A stretch of 24,789 bases of DNA from a virus. The stretch covers positions 1-24,789 of IMG/VR virus record IMGVR_UViG_3300006924_000162; one strand, 5' to 3'. Of the stretch, positions 13,596 to 20,191 are shown in pieces. The position numbers and the translations under genes were made by a program. The notes beneath the pieces are model-generated. The model was given only the letters and a program-made list of their open reading frames with translations, did no database searches and was not told where the DNA came from. Within the stretch, counting starts at the first letter, position 1; the number at the start of each line of letters is the position of its first letter.

Positions 13596-13907
13596 TTACT
13601 TAGACTTCAATCCATCCTGATACGCGGATACCATCTTCTTCTTTGTTTGACGAGCGTCCAACTTGATACCCTGCTTTGCAGCTTGTGCATCTAGTTGCTT
13701 TTTGGTCAACTTCATCAACTCTTCATAAGAAGGTAGTCCGAGTGATGCGAGACCTACGTCATAGTTTGCTTCTACCTGTTCCGGTGTCAGCGATTTTGAT
13801 GCTCCAGTAGCGTTGTCAATCGCCTTTTCAGCTTTGGGTTTAAACATGAAAGTCCAAAAACCCCAAACAAACAATACTGCGACACCGGCAAGAATTAAAA
13901 ATTCCAT
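13596..13907 (-). CDS. Single-TM protein with SAP/HeH-like helix-extension-helix motif (103 aa)
   Basis: Begins MEFLILAGVAVLFVWGFWTF, one N-terminal membrane helix. A linker follows (about 25-50), then a C-terminal domain LMKLTKKQLDAQAAKQGI followed by KLDARQTKKKMVSAY. That has the helix-extended loop-helix spacing of SAP or HeH domains, which usually bind DNA. Start chosen at ATG 13905-13907 because AGGAG lies six bases upstream; the earlier ATG (13911-13913) has AGGAG touching it. A membrane-anchored DNA-binding layout could tether replicating DNA to the membrane, which is inference. It lies between primase and thyX in the replication block. Confidence 0.7.
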   Translation of the reverse strand: MEFLILAGVAVLFVWGFWTFMFKPKAEKAIDNATGASKSLTPEQVEANYDVGLASLGLPSYEELMKLTKKQLDAQAAKQGIKLDARQTKKKMVSAYQDGLKSK

Positions 13908-13916
13908 TACCATCTC

Positions 13917-14954
13917 CTAACATTTTTTCCATTGGTTAAAGTTAAATTGAGCAGACAGTCCACGGTATGTGTTGTTGTCTACTATATCTTGTACGTTCAA
14001 ACCACTTGTTACCATATCATTTATATCTTTCTGAGATATGCTCTCAGGCCAAATAACGACATTGTAATTCTGATCGACGTACTTTGACATCAACTTACAA
14101 ACATCCTTGTTCTTCGGTTGATTATCAAAAACGATGCGAATTTTTTCTGGATCAAAACCTAGACTATCTATCTTATTGAAAGATGTTCCGGCACACGCAA
14201 TGCAGTTGTCAAGAAACAGAGAATCCAGTGGACCCTCAACAACAGTGGCCATCTTTGTGTTATCCACCTGTTCCAATCCAAATACAGTAGGAGCATCTTC
14301 CCTAACTTTGACAAGGATGTATCTCAGTGTCTCACCACGCATGGCTCGCAAAGAAACGGCAGTCAATCTACCGTGTTTGTCAAAGAATGGAATTGCTAGT
14401 CTGGGTTCCTCCGTAATAATACTCGCCGCATACTTCTCATTCAGTTGTACAACATTTTTTATGTTGTCAATATAGTAAAGTCTGTCCCAAACTTTCTTGG
14501 GGATATCTCGACTCTCCACATATTCGACAACCTCATGGTCATATGGTAATGTGCTTACCTTGTCCATTATATTATCTATAAGAGTCTTTACTTTTGGCTG
14601 TTCTGGTTCTTCGTTTTTGTCAAAGAGGGTGTGTCCGTTGGGTGTCCAATTGGACCCCGTTGGTTGCCACTGTTTTCTTTCTCCCTCGGTGTACTTCTCT
14701 AAACAATATTCCTTGTATGATAATGGGTCAAGTTGTTTCAAAACATTCCCAAAACTAGCTCCGTATCCACATTTGTGACACTTGTAGATCATGTTGTTTT
14801 CTTTGCGGAAGAAGTATCCACGCATCTTGTTCAGTTTGCGTTTGGAGTCTCCACAGAAGGGACATCTCACATTAAAGAGATAGTCATTCTTGCGCTTGAA
14901 TTTCTCAAAACGATAGGAAATGAAGTTTAGGTATTTTACGTCAACATATAGCAT
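13917..14954 (-). CDS. 61: DNA primase, T4 gp61 family
   Basis: Makes RNA primers with the gp41-type helicase. N-terminal zinc-binding domain: C31-P-F-C34 and C59-H-K-C62 (VRCPFCGDSKRK, YKCHKCGYGASFG). TOPRIM catalytic domain: E240-G-P-L-D244 (TVVEGPLDSLFLDN), then IRIVFDNQPKNKD (272-284) with D277, and SQKDINDM. Length of 345 aa is almost that of T4 gp61 (342 aa). The ATG (14952-14954) has no Shine-Dalgarno and lies exactly six bases after a TACTAT -10 element, so a leaderless transcript is predicted. A later start would cut the N-terminal strand. It could also be translated from read-through mRNA. Confidence 0.92.
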   Translation of the reverse strand: MLYVDVKYLNFISYRFEKFKRKNDYLFNVRCPFCGDSKRKLNKMRGYFFRKENNMIYKCHKCGYGASFGNVLKQLDPLSYKEYCLEKYTEGERKQWQPTGSNWTPNGHTLFDKNEEPEQPKVKTLIDNIMDKVSTLPYDHEVVEYVESRDIPKKVWDRLYYIDNIKNVVQLNEKYAASIITEEPRLAIPFFDKHGRLTAVSLRAMRGETLRYILVKVREDAPTVFGLEQVDNTKMATVVEGPLDSLFLDNCIACAGTSFNKIDSLGFDPEKIRIVFDNQPKNKDVCKLMSKYVDQNYNVVIWPESISQKDINDMVTSGLNVQDIVDNNTYRGLSAQFNFNQWKKC

Positions 14955-14960
14955 CAGTCT

Positions 14961-14989
14961 ATAGTACTAGAAACCCATGTATAAGTCAA
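14961..14989 (-). promoter_or_regulatory. Sigma70-type promoter of the primase gene (TTGACT-17-TACTAT), leaderless geometry
   Basis: Minus strand TTGACT (14984-14989), 17-nt spacer, TACTAT (14961-14966). The -35 lies in the last codons of the upstream gene, whose TAG stop (14967-14969) directly precedes the -10. Six nt separate the -10 from the primase ATG, placing the expected transcription start at the A of ATG. Confidence 0.65.
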
Positions 14990-15920
14990 GGTCTTTTTTG
15001 ATTTTCAAAGATTTTTCTAGTCTAGATACGTCATCTGCAAGTCGGGGTACTTCGGTAGGTAGTTGAATCTCTTCCAAGATTTCAAAACATCTTTTTTGGT
15101 TGTGTTTTCGGCACTCCAATGTTTCTTCATGCAATTCTGGTAGTGTGTATTCTTCTCGCAGTCGTTTGAGTTCTCTAACCAACCCTCTTGCCCTGAGATA
15201 TGGATTTGGTTCCATGTCATACTCGTAGTTGATTATTTGGTGTGGGAAATGAAATCCCCATTCCATGAGTGGGTCCATCATATTTTTGTTGCCAAAAATC
15301 AGAGGTAGTCTCATGCCAAGCATCGGTTTCCAAGTTTTTTCTGTATAGAACGTGTGATCTTCATGTGTCTCTACCACCAAGTCAATGAGACACAGATCAT
15401 ACCAAGGCGGGAATCTGTGAGTCTTTTGTTGGTTATCACCTTTCCATACACATCTATCGACATCTTCTCTGTAGTGTTCTACAACATCCCTATAGATGCC
15501 TTTGCCGACAAAGGTGACATACTGACCAATACACCTCTGTGACAGTAACAGGTCATAAATCATCTCTCTGTGGGGTCTCTTCTGACCCAACATACATGTA
15601 TACAATTGGCAGGGTAGGCGGGATGTTTGCCAGTATTGTTCTGGGTCTACGCCGCTGTTTACGATATCCCAACAGGCATTCACCGTATCAATTAACCAGA
15701 AGTACGGCCAACTAATAAATTTTGTGTTGTTTTCGGGGTATTGTTTTGGATGTAAGTTACCAGTGATTTCTGTGTAACTTTTGACTTTTAGGGGTCGGTT
15801 GTTGTAATCGTAATCAGGTACAATTTCTACTTCATTGGAATTGTAAAACAAAACATCTTCGTTGTGGTATCGTCCACGCAGTAGAGAGTCTTTGGTTTGG
15901 TTATCGTTGATTACAATCAT
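14967..15920 (-). CDS. Glycosyltransferase-like protein (317 aa)
   Basis: Residues 191-223 hold FYTEKTWKPMLGMRLPLIFG then MMDPLMEWGF. This resembles the (S/T)EKTxKP...PxIxxG...LxxxGF block of a large group of phage and viral proteins related to glycosyltransferases such as fucosyltransferase (GT10) C-termini. The E194-K195 pair would contact the nucleotide sugar. The N-terminal half is variable and Tyr/Trp-rich. The donor and acceptor are unknown; phage DNA, virion or host envelope glycans are options. The ATG (15918-15920) lacks a ribosome site and is six nt after a TACTAT -10, so it is probably leaderless. Unusually, a sugar-modifying gene sits directly before the primase. C-terminal residues about 260-305 are charged helices. 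Confidence 0.6.
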   Translation of the reverse strand: MIVINDNQTKDSLLRGRYHNEDVLFYNSNEVEIVPDYDYNNRPLKVKSYTEITGNLHPKQYPENNTKFISWPYFWLIDTVNACWDIVNSGVDPEQYWQTSRLPCQLYTCMLGQKRPHREMIYDLLLSQRCIGQYVTFVGKGIYRDVVEHYREDVDRCVWKGDNQQKTHRFPPWYDLCLIDLVVETHEDHTFYTEKTWKPMLGMRLPLIFGNKNMMDPLMEWGFHFPHQIINYEYDMEPNPYLRARGLVRELKRLREEYTLPELHEETLECRKHNQKRCFEILEEIQLPTEVPRLADDVSRLEKSLKIKKDLDLYMGF

Positions 15921-15926
15921 TACATA

Positions 15927-15955
15927 ATAGTACCACCAATGTGGCCAAATGTCAA
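15927..15955 (-). promoter_or_regulatory. Sigma70-type promoter (TTGACA-17-TACTAT), leaderless geometry
   Basis: Minus strand TTGACA (15950-15955) contains the TGA stop of the preceding gene (15952-15954). It is followed after 17 nt by TACTAT (15927-15932). Six nt then lead to the ATG at 15918-15920, so transcription should start at or next to the start codon. The gap 15921-15951 holds nothing else. Confidence 0.75.
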
Positions 15956-16389
15956 CCCAATAAGTTCATAAGACTCGCGTTACCAGCAATAAATCCAAGT
16001 ACTGCAGCAGCACCCATAATCATCCACTGTCTCTTTTCTACATTGCGGAGTCGTTCTTCTTCTATGCGTTGTTGATCCAACATTGCATCCTTCAAATCTG
16101 CTATAGAATCCATGAGACTTTTAGTCTCTTCTTTCATCTCTTCAGATAATTCTCTATGAACCGTAGTGATCCTAGAGTGAAGTTGTTCATACCTCTGGTC
16201 AAACATAGAAAATTGCGTCTCCAATTCGATTTCCGTAGCGTTAATTCTAGTTTCGTGAGAAGATAATACTTCTCGTATGGATACGTTTAGTTCTGCAATT
16301 TTTTCTATGGAAGTGTCAAGACGACTAAAAAATCCTTCCATTTTTCTGGTATCAGCTTCCAGTACGGCGATTCTGGTCTCAGTTGACAT
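15952..16389 (-). CDS. Coiled-coil protein with C-terminal membrane anchor (145 aa)
   Basis: Residues about 1-118 are an almost continuous coiled coil (MSTETRIAVLEADTRKMEGF, then SIEKIAELNVSIREVLSSHE and LDQQRIEEERLRNVEKRQ). They end in a single hydrophobic helix, WMIMGAAAVLGFIAGNASLM, at about 119-138. This tail-anchored coil layout is seen in many phage proteins, including spanin-like and virion-associated ones, but it has no lipobox or signal sequence. It overlaps the preceding gene's end by 11 b and is the last gene before the promoter at 15927-15955. It may belong to the late region; the function is unknown. Confidence 0.75.
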   Translation of the reverse strand: MSTETRIAVLEADTRKMEGFFSRLDTSIEKIAELNVSIREVLSSHETRINATEIELETQFSMFDQRYEQLHSRITTVHRELSEEMKEETKSLMDSIADLKDAMLDQQRIEEERLRNVEKRQWMIMGAAAVLGFIAGNASLMNLLG

Positions 16390-16927
16390 TTGGAAACTTC
16401 CTCTTCTTCTTTCTACGTTGAAGAGGCATTGCTATGGATTTTCGGCCTGGTTCACCTTGCGCGTCAGTTCCCAGACCAGCGATTTTACCACCCGTCATTG
16501 GTCCTGCAACATTAGCGATTTCTTCTCCCATCATGAAATATTTGAATGGGACATTACCAGCTTCTAGAATTTTAGCCTCAGTGATTACATTTTCATCTTG
16601 TGAATACATATCAAGTAAAACTTGAAATTCATCATCTGACATATTTTCGATGTCATTGTTTTCTCTTATCATGGCAATAGCAGAAGCAAATACTAATAAT
16701 CTTCTGGCAGCTGCATTTGATGAGGTGGTCAATGCTCTACGAATTTTGAATCCGAGTCTATCTAAAAAGGTGTATGCGTTTCGTTCTTCGGAGGTGCGAG
16801 GGTCTTTAATTTTGTTGCCTTTATTGTCGATGATACCCATCTCAAAAGCTGGATGCTTCTCGTAGGGTGTACTAAACAACCTGAGAAGTCTTATCGCTAC
16901 GAGACTATCAACTACAGTTCTTGACAT
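16379..16927 (-). CDS. Conserved marine T4-like phage protein of unknown function (182 aa)
   Basis: I recall the block IRLLRLFSTPYEKHPAFEMG with GIIDNKGNKIK and TSEERNAYTFLDRLGFKIRR (residues about 12-65) from T4-like marine phages, where it travels with the next-listed 125-aa gene. The middle is helical. The C-terminal part is Gly-rich (VAGPMTGGKIAGLGTDAQGE) and ends in a very basic tail (LQRRKKKRKFPNVN) that could contact DNA or the capsid interior. The start is ATG 16925-16927, with the A shared with the upstream TGA (TGATG). The late-region position suggests a virion or assembly role, which is inference. Confidence 0.7.
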   Translation of the reverse strand: MSRTVVDSLVAIRLLRLFSTPYEKHPAFEMGIIDNKGNKIKDPRTSEERNAYTFLDRLGFKIRRALTTSSNAAARRLLVFASAIAMIRENNDIENMSDDEFQVLLDMYSQDENVITEAKILEAGNVPFKYFMMGEEIANVAGPMTGGKIAGLGTDAQGEPGRKSIAMPLQRRKKKRKFPNVN

Positions 16928-17304
16928 CAGATATTCCTAAGTATGTTAATAATTTTAAAGTCCAGTGGTATATCATCACCGCGAACACCACCAGTAATTA
17001 TTGACTCCAAAGGCATCCGGTTTAGGAATACCAAAAAAGTTTTTAGTATTGACCAATGTTGTTTATCAATCTTGTAAAACAACATTGGAGTAGCATGTCT
17101 ATCAAACACGTTGTATAATACTATAAGGTGATTCAAGATGAGTCTGTCATTTAATTGACCCGATCTTTCATATCTTCTAAACAACCTCTTCAGATACTTG
17201 AATCTTTTTACATCTTCCTCAAAGTCTTCGATCCCCGAACACTCTGGACTGTTGTAATGTTTTATAGCATAAACAAGATAATTACTTTCATTCAATTCAA
17301 TCAT
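16927..17304 (-). CDS. Conserved marine T4-like phage protein of unknown function (125 aa)
   Basis: The sequence begins MIELNESNYLVYAIKHYNSP and has a helical core (FKYLKRLFRRYERSGQLNDR, LILNHLIVLYNVFDRHATP, HWSILKTFLVFLNRMPLE). It closely resembles a small family I recall as near-universal in T4-like cyanophages and pelagimyophages, with no known role. It has no cysteine pairs and no membrane helix. It is paired with the 182-aa gene by a one-base stop-start overlap. The upstream leader (17305-17311) is only a short TA-rich stretch with no clear ribosome site. The position between virion surface proteins and the replication genes suggests a morphogenesis factor, as inference. Confidence 0.72.
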   Translation of the reverse strand: MIELNESNYLVYAIKHYNSPECSGIEDFEEDVKRFKYLKRLFRRYERSGQLNDRLILNHLIVLYNVFDRHATPMLFYKIDKQHWSILKTFLVFLNRMPLESIITGGVRGDDIPLDFKIINILRNI

Positions 17305-17311
17305 ATTATTA

Positions 17312-17755
17312 TTAGGTTACCGCAGCAGAACCCCCAACCATCCACCACTTCGATCCTGCATAAATCAGAAGGGCGGTGTCACCAGCACTGTCAAAGGTAA
17401 TAGTGTCATGTCCCAGATCGCTGTCATCCAGCAAAAGGGTCACGGCACTAGCATTAGAAGTCATGATGATAGTTTTTAACTGACCCGTAGTTCCACCAGT
17501 GAGGGTAAGAGTACCACCAACAGCAGGATCAACAATCAGATGTACGTTGTAATCATTTGACAATACACCAGCACTTGTAACATTTATATGATCTCCAATA
17601 GAAACCTTGTCTGCGAACAATGTTGGAGTAGAAATCTGTCCAAATATGTTTGCAGTACTAACTTTCTTACTGGAACCACCTTGTACAAGGTAGTGGGTAT
17701 CATCAGCGGCCACCGAGGTGGCCGCAGTGAGTTCTGATAGTTTTGAATCAGACAT
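17312..17755 (-). CDS. Probable virion surface / tail-fibre-associated protein (147 aa)
   Basis: The N-terminus MSDSKLSELTAATSVAADDT, then HYLVQGGSSKKVSTANIFG, is the recurrent leader of phage fibre and decoration proteins (KISELT...D.F.VV..G..KK...NL). The rest is Thr/Gly/Val-rich with short beta-strand repeats (VGGTLTLTGGTTGQLKTIIM, and so on), as in beta-sandwich or beta-helix virion proteins. It ends with a WWMVGGSA strand. No enzyme motif is seen. It lies 10 b after the 133-aa structural gene and should be read from the late promoter at 18196-18203. Whether it is head decoration or fibre cannot be told. Confidence 0.65.
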   Translation of the reverse strand: MSDSKLSELTAATSVAADDTHYLVQGGSSKKVSTANIFGQISTPTLFADKVSIGDHINVTSAGVLSNDYNVHLIVDPAVGGTLTLTGGTTGQLKTIIMTSNASAVTLLLDDSDLGHDTITFDSAGDTALLIYAGSKWWMVGGSAAVT

Positions 17756-17765
17756 CAGTTAAACC

Positions 17766-18167
17766 TTATGAGTCGGGGAATTCAGTATCGTCATCATCGG
17801 CAGTAGCGACAGCAGTACCCGTTCCAGTACCAGCGCCAGAAGCGGTGAATACTGTGCCTGGGTTAGAGTCAGCGGCACCAACTGCGGTGAAGTCGGTAGT
17901 TCCAGTGGTAAGAATTTTGTACTCAGTTGCGGCGGCAAGAGCAGTAGCGACAACACCTACAGCCGCCTCGTATACTGCGTCAGTAGATGCGGATGCCATA
18001 GCAACAAGAGTTTCATACTTCTTGCGCGAACCGACAGTAGTTCTCCGTACCCAACCGGGCTGTGTAATACCAGCAGTAGCAGCGACTTCCGCTTCGTCAA
18101 CCATAAAGATTTCAGATGCAGGAATCCCAGTAATTACTGGCTTATTGGATTTTGACCATGCGCTCAT
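17766..18167 (-). CDS. Probable virion structural protein with GTGTG-type shared module (133 aa)
   Basis: Residues 1-60 (SAWSKSNKPVITGIPASEIF, PGWVRRTTVGSRKKYETLVA) resemble short T4-like marine-phage virion proteins (AW.K..KP.I....S.iy.VD). Residues 83-120 (YKILTTGTTDFTAVGAADSN, then TVFTASGAGTGTGTA) are a beta-strand module found in many unrelated phage surface proteins. The tail is acidic (DDDDTEFPDS). Start ATG 18165-18167 with AAGGAG nine bases upstream, about 23 nt after the start predicted for the late promoter at 18196-18203. Late promoter and composition agree on a virion role. Confidence 0.7.
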   Translation of the reverse strand: MSAWSKSNKPVITGIPASEIFMVDEAEVAATAGITQPGWVRRTTVGSRKKYETLVAMASASTDAVYEAAVGVVATALAAATEYKILTTGTTDFTAVGAADSNPGTVFTASGAGTGTGTAVATADDDDTEFPDS

Positions 18168-18195
18168 TGTGACTTTCTCCTTGGGTCTATTATTT

Positions 18196-18203
18196 TATTT
18201 ATA
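18196..18203 (-). promoter_or_regulatory. T4-type late promoter TATAAATA containing the upstream stop codon
   Basis: A perfect TATAAATA on the minus strand, 28 b before the ATG of the 133-aa virion gene, leaving room for a leader of about 23 nt with AAGGAG. The TAA at 18199-18201 within it is the stop of the 649-aa gene (GTA-TAA-ATA). T4-type late promoters need gp55-like sigma; no such gene is in the window. Confidence 0.8.
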
Positions 18204-20148
18204 CGTGCTTCTTAAAATGATCGTGGCTCTTGTGGGCAGACGTTTGCATTGCTTGTTTGTCAGCGGGTTTGCTGTTCATGTACTTATTCAAGAACTTTGC
18301 AGCGTGTCCTTTACTGATCTTGTGCGTCTTCCCATCTTGGAATTGAACCTCTTTACCAACGGTAATTGCTTTTCGCATCTGAGGTACAATGTGTTCGATT
18401 TCTTTTGCGTTTGATGCGTCACTGACCTTTGCGGGTTTGTCCGACTTAGTAGGAGCAAGACCTTTCTTATCATCCGCATCATAGTCTCTCTTTGCATCCG
18501 CAGCGGCATCTTCAGTGATACCCTTCTTCTTCATGAGTCTTGCCTTGGCAGCACCAGCATCTTTATTTGAGATACGCATCCCACCAGTGTTGTGACTTGC
18601 CTTGTCCTTTGACATAGCACCAGAAGACTTTGCATAATCATTCTTCATGGTGTAGTTTTCATTCTTTGCGTTGTGTGCGGCATCTACACTGTTGAAGAAT
18701 TTCTTTTTCTCTTCTGGGGACATAGAACCAAGAGACTTACCTGATTTCTTCAGCATCGCCTGAAACTTTGCCTTGAATTCCATTTCGATCAACTCATCCA
18801 ACTCTTCATCGGAGTAGTCATCGAACATACCTTCGTTTGCAGTGCGGAGAGCCTTCTGAGCGCCTGGGTGATTAGAAAGACCTTTCTTAATCTTTTCCAT
18901 CTTCTTTGCGGCACCCGTCATGTCACCACCCTTGTGACGGGGGTCATTTGCAATACCCTTCGCCATCTTAACTTGTTTACCAGTGATATACTCTTTGAGT
19001 TGATATCCCTTGTCATCGCATTCGGAACAACCTTTACCCTTACACTCTGGACAATCAACCTTTTTAACTTCGTCAAGGCCCGGATCAGTTTCCCTCTCAG
19101 TCTTTGAAACTTTGCGAGAAAGTCTCTCGGCGGCCTTCTTGGCGCGTTGTCGAGAATCTTCTGCGTCTGAGCCAGGATTCTTAACTTTGTACTCGTCGAG
19201 TTTTGATTTCTTAGCGGCGGCAAACGGATTGTTCATGTCCACGGTAATTTCCTCTTCGGTCTCTTCTTTGGAGAGTTTAGCAGCGATGGCCATCTCTCTC
19301 TTCTTTTCTTTAGACTTGCCCTTAAATTGGGGTGCATCAGACTTTTGGAAGTCCTTGATGACTTCACCCATTTCCATGTCTTCAACCTTTTCTTCTAGGT
19401 CCGTTTCTTCGTTAGTAGCAGGAACCTTGGCAGTAGATAAACCATACTTCTTGTAAACGGATGAATATCTCTTCTTACTTGCAAGACGGTCACCCTTCAC
19501 ACGTTTTTTAATCTTATCTACATCCTGAGTACCAACCGCCTTTTCACGATCAGTCTCGTTCTTTTGTTGGTAACTTGCCAACATTTTAGATGATACTTCA
19601 TCAACCTGTTCTACATCTTCACTAACTGATTTCCAACTTCCACCGGCTTTTTTATACATCTTGGCAGCCCAACCATTGGCATAAGCAGAAGGATACACAT
19701 CGAATTTTGCCTTCGCCTGTGACTTGTACTTTGACCACAACTTCGGGTTTGTTGGGACATTCTTCTCTTCAAGAGTCTGAATGTCCAACAACAGTTCTTC
19801 CCATTCATTCAAGGTTACATCATCACTCTCTTCGGCCGTTTCGATCTCACTCTCTTCGGTCTGATAGCGATTCTTTTGAGTGTGTTGTCGTGCTTTCTGG
19901 AATACTGTATCGTCACCAAGTATGATATACATCATTTGGTCAAGAACACCACTAACAGCATCTCTTTCTTGCGGAGTACCCACTTTACCAGATTTCATTT
20001 TTTCAAGACCACGTTTTAACAGTGGCAGTTTTGCAACTGGCAACATACCCTGTCGAACCAGCATATCAAGTCTTCTTGACATATCAGCTTCTAATAGGGT
20101 AGATTCTCCAGACTGTAATATGTCACGGATGTTTCTTTCTACCGGCAT
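18199..20148 (-). CDS. Large mosaic Lys/Glu-rich protein with DUF5872-like and zinc-knuckle modules (649 aa)
   Basis: The frame extends to 20181, but ATG 20146-20148 (MPVERNIRDILQ) has GGAG eight bases upstream and fits the late promoter at 20184-20191. Modules in order: a conserved helical N-terminus (1-90); acidic linker; NPKLWSKYKSQAKAKFDVYP...NGWAAKMYKKAGGSW (134-172), a DUF5872-like block; long charged linkers; C366-x-x-C369...C374-x-x-C377 (CPECKGKGCSEC), like half a DnaJ zinc finger; GIANDPRHKGGDMTGAAKKM...LSNHPGAQKAL (398-434), a module seen in other marine phage proteins; two EF-like acidic helices; and a C-terminal VGKEVQFQDGKTHKISKGHA module (597-616). Known role: none. Late expression suggests a virion-internal or assembly protein. 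Confidence 0.8.
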   Translation of the reverse strand: MPVERNIRDILQSGESTLLEADMSRRLDMLVRQGMLPVAKLPLLKRGLEKMKSGKVGTPQERDAVSGVLDQMMYIILGDDTVFQKARQHTQKNRYQTEESEIETAEESDDVTLNEWEELLLDIQTLEEKNVPTNPKLWSKYKSQAKAKFDVYPSAYANGWAAKMYKKAGGSWKSVSEDVEQVDEVSSKMLASYQQKNETDREKAVGTQDVDKIKKRVKGDRLASKKRYSSVYKKYGLSTAKVPATNEETDLEEKVEDMEMGEVIKDFQKSDAPQFKGKSKEKKREMAIAAKLSKEETEEEITVDMNNPFAAAKKSKLDEYKVKNPGSDAEDSRQRAKKAAERLSRKVSKTERETDPGLDEVKKVDCPECKGKGCSECDDKGYQLKEYITGKQVKMAKGIANDPRHKGGDMTGAAKKMEKIKKGLSNHPGAQKALRTANEGMFDDYSDEELDELIEMEFKAKFQAMLKKSGKSLGSMSPEEKKKFFNSVDAAHNAKNENYTMKNDYAKSSGAMSKDKASHNTGGMRISNKDAGAAKARLMKKKGITEDAAADAKRDYDADDKKGLAPTKSDKPAKVSDASNAKEIEHIVPQMRKAITVGKEVQFQDGKTHKISKGHAAKFLNKYMNSKPADKQAMQTSAHKSHDHFKKHV

Positions 20149-20183
20149 TGTGTATACTCCAAAATAAATTTGACGTTTCAATA

Positions 20184-20191
20184 TATTTATA
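20184..20191 (-). promoter_or_regulatory. T4-type late promoter TATAAATA containing the radical SAM stop codon
   Basis: A perfect TATAAATA on the minus strand. The TAA at 20187-20189 is the stop of the radical SAM gene (TTA-TAA-ATA). The expected transcription start near 20178 gives a leader of about 30 nt with GGAG before ATG 20148 of the 649-aa gene. Confidence 0.8.

Noticed and set aside
13572-13612. Possible promoter before thyX (TTGAAG-17-TGTAAA)
   Set aside because: Both hexamers match the consensus poorly, and the TGTAAAGGA stretch is better read as the ribosome site of thyX.
14018-14025. TATAAATG late-promoter-like octamer on the minus strand
   Set aside because: Last base differs from the TATAAATA consensus, and it lies inside the primase gene away from any gene start.
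17743-18414. Long plus-strand open frame (223 codons)
   Set aside because: It lies antisense to two virion genes with good starts and a late promoter; its Val/Ala/Pro-rich product mirrors the repetitive Thr/Gly/Ala coding strand, and no ribosome site or promoter supports it.
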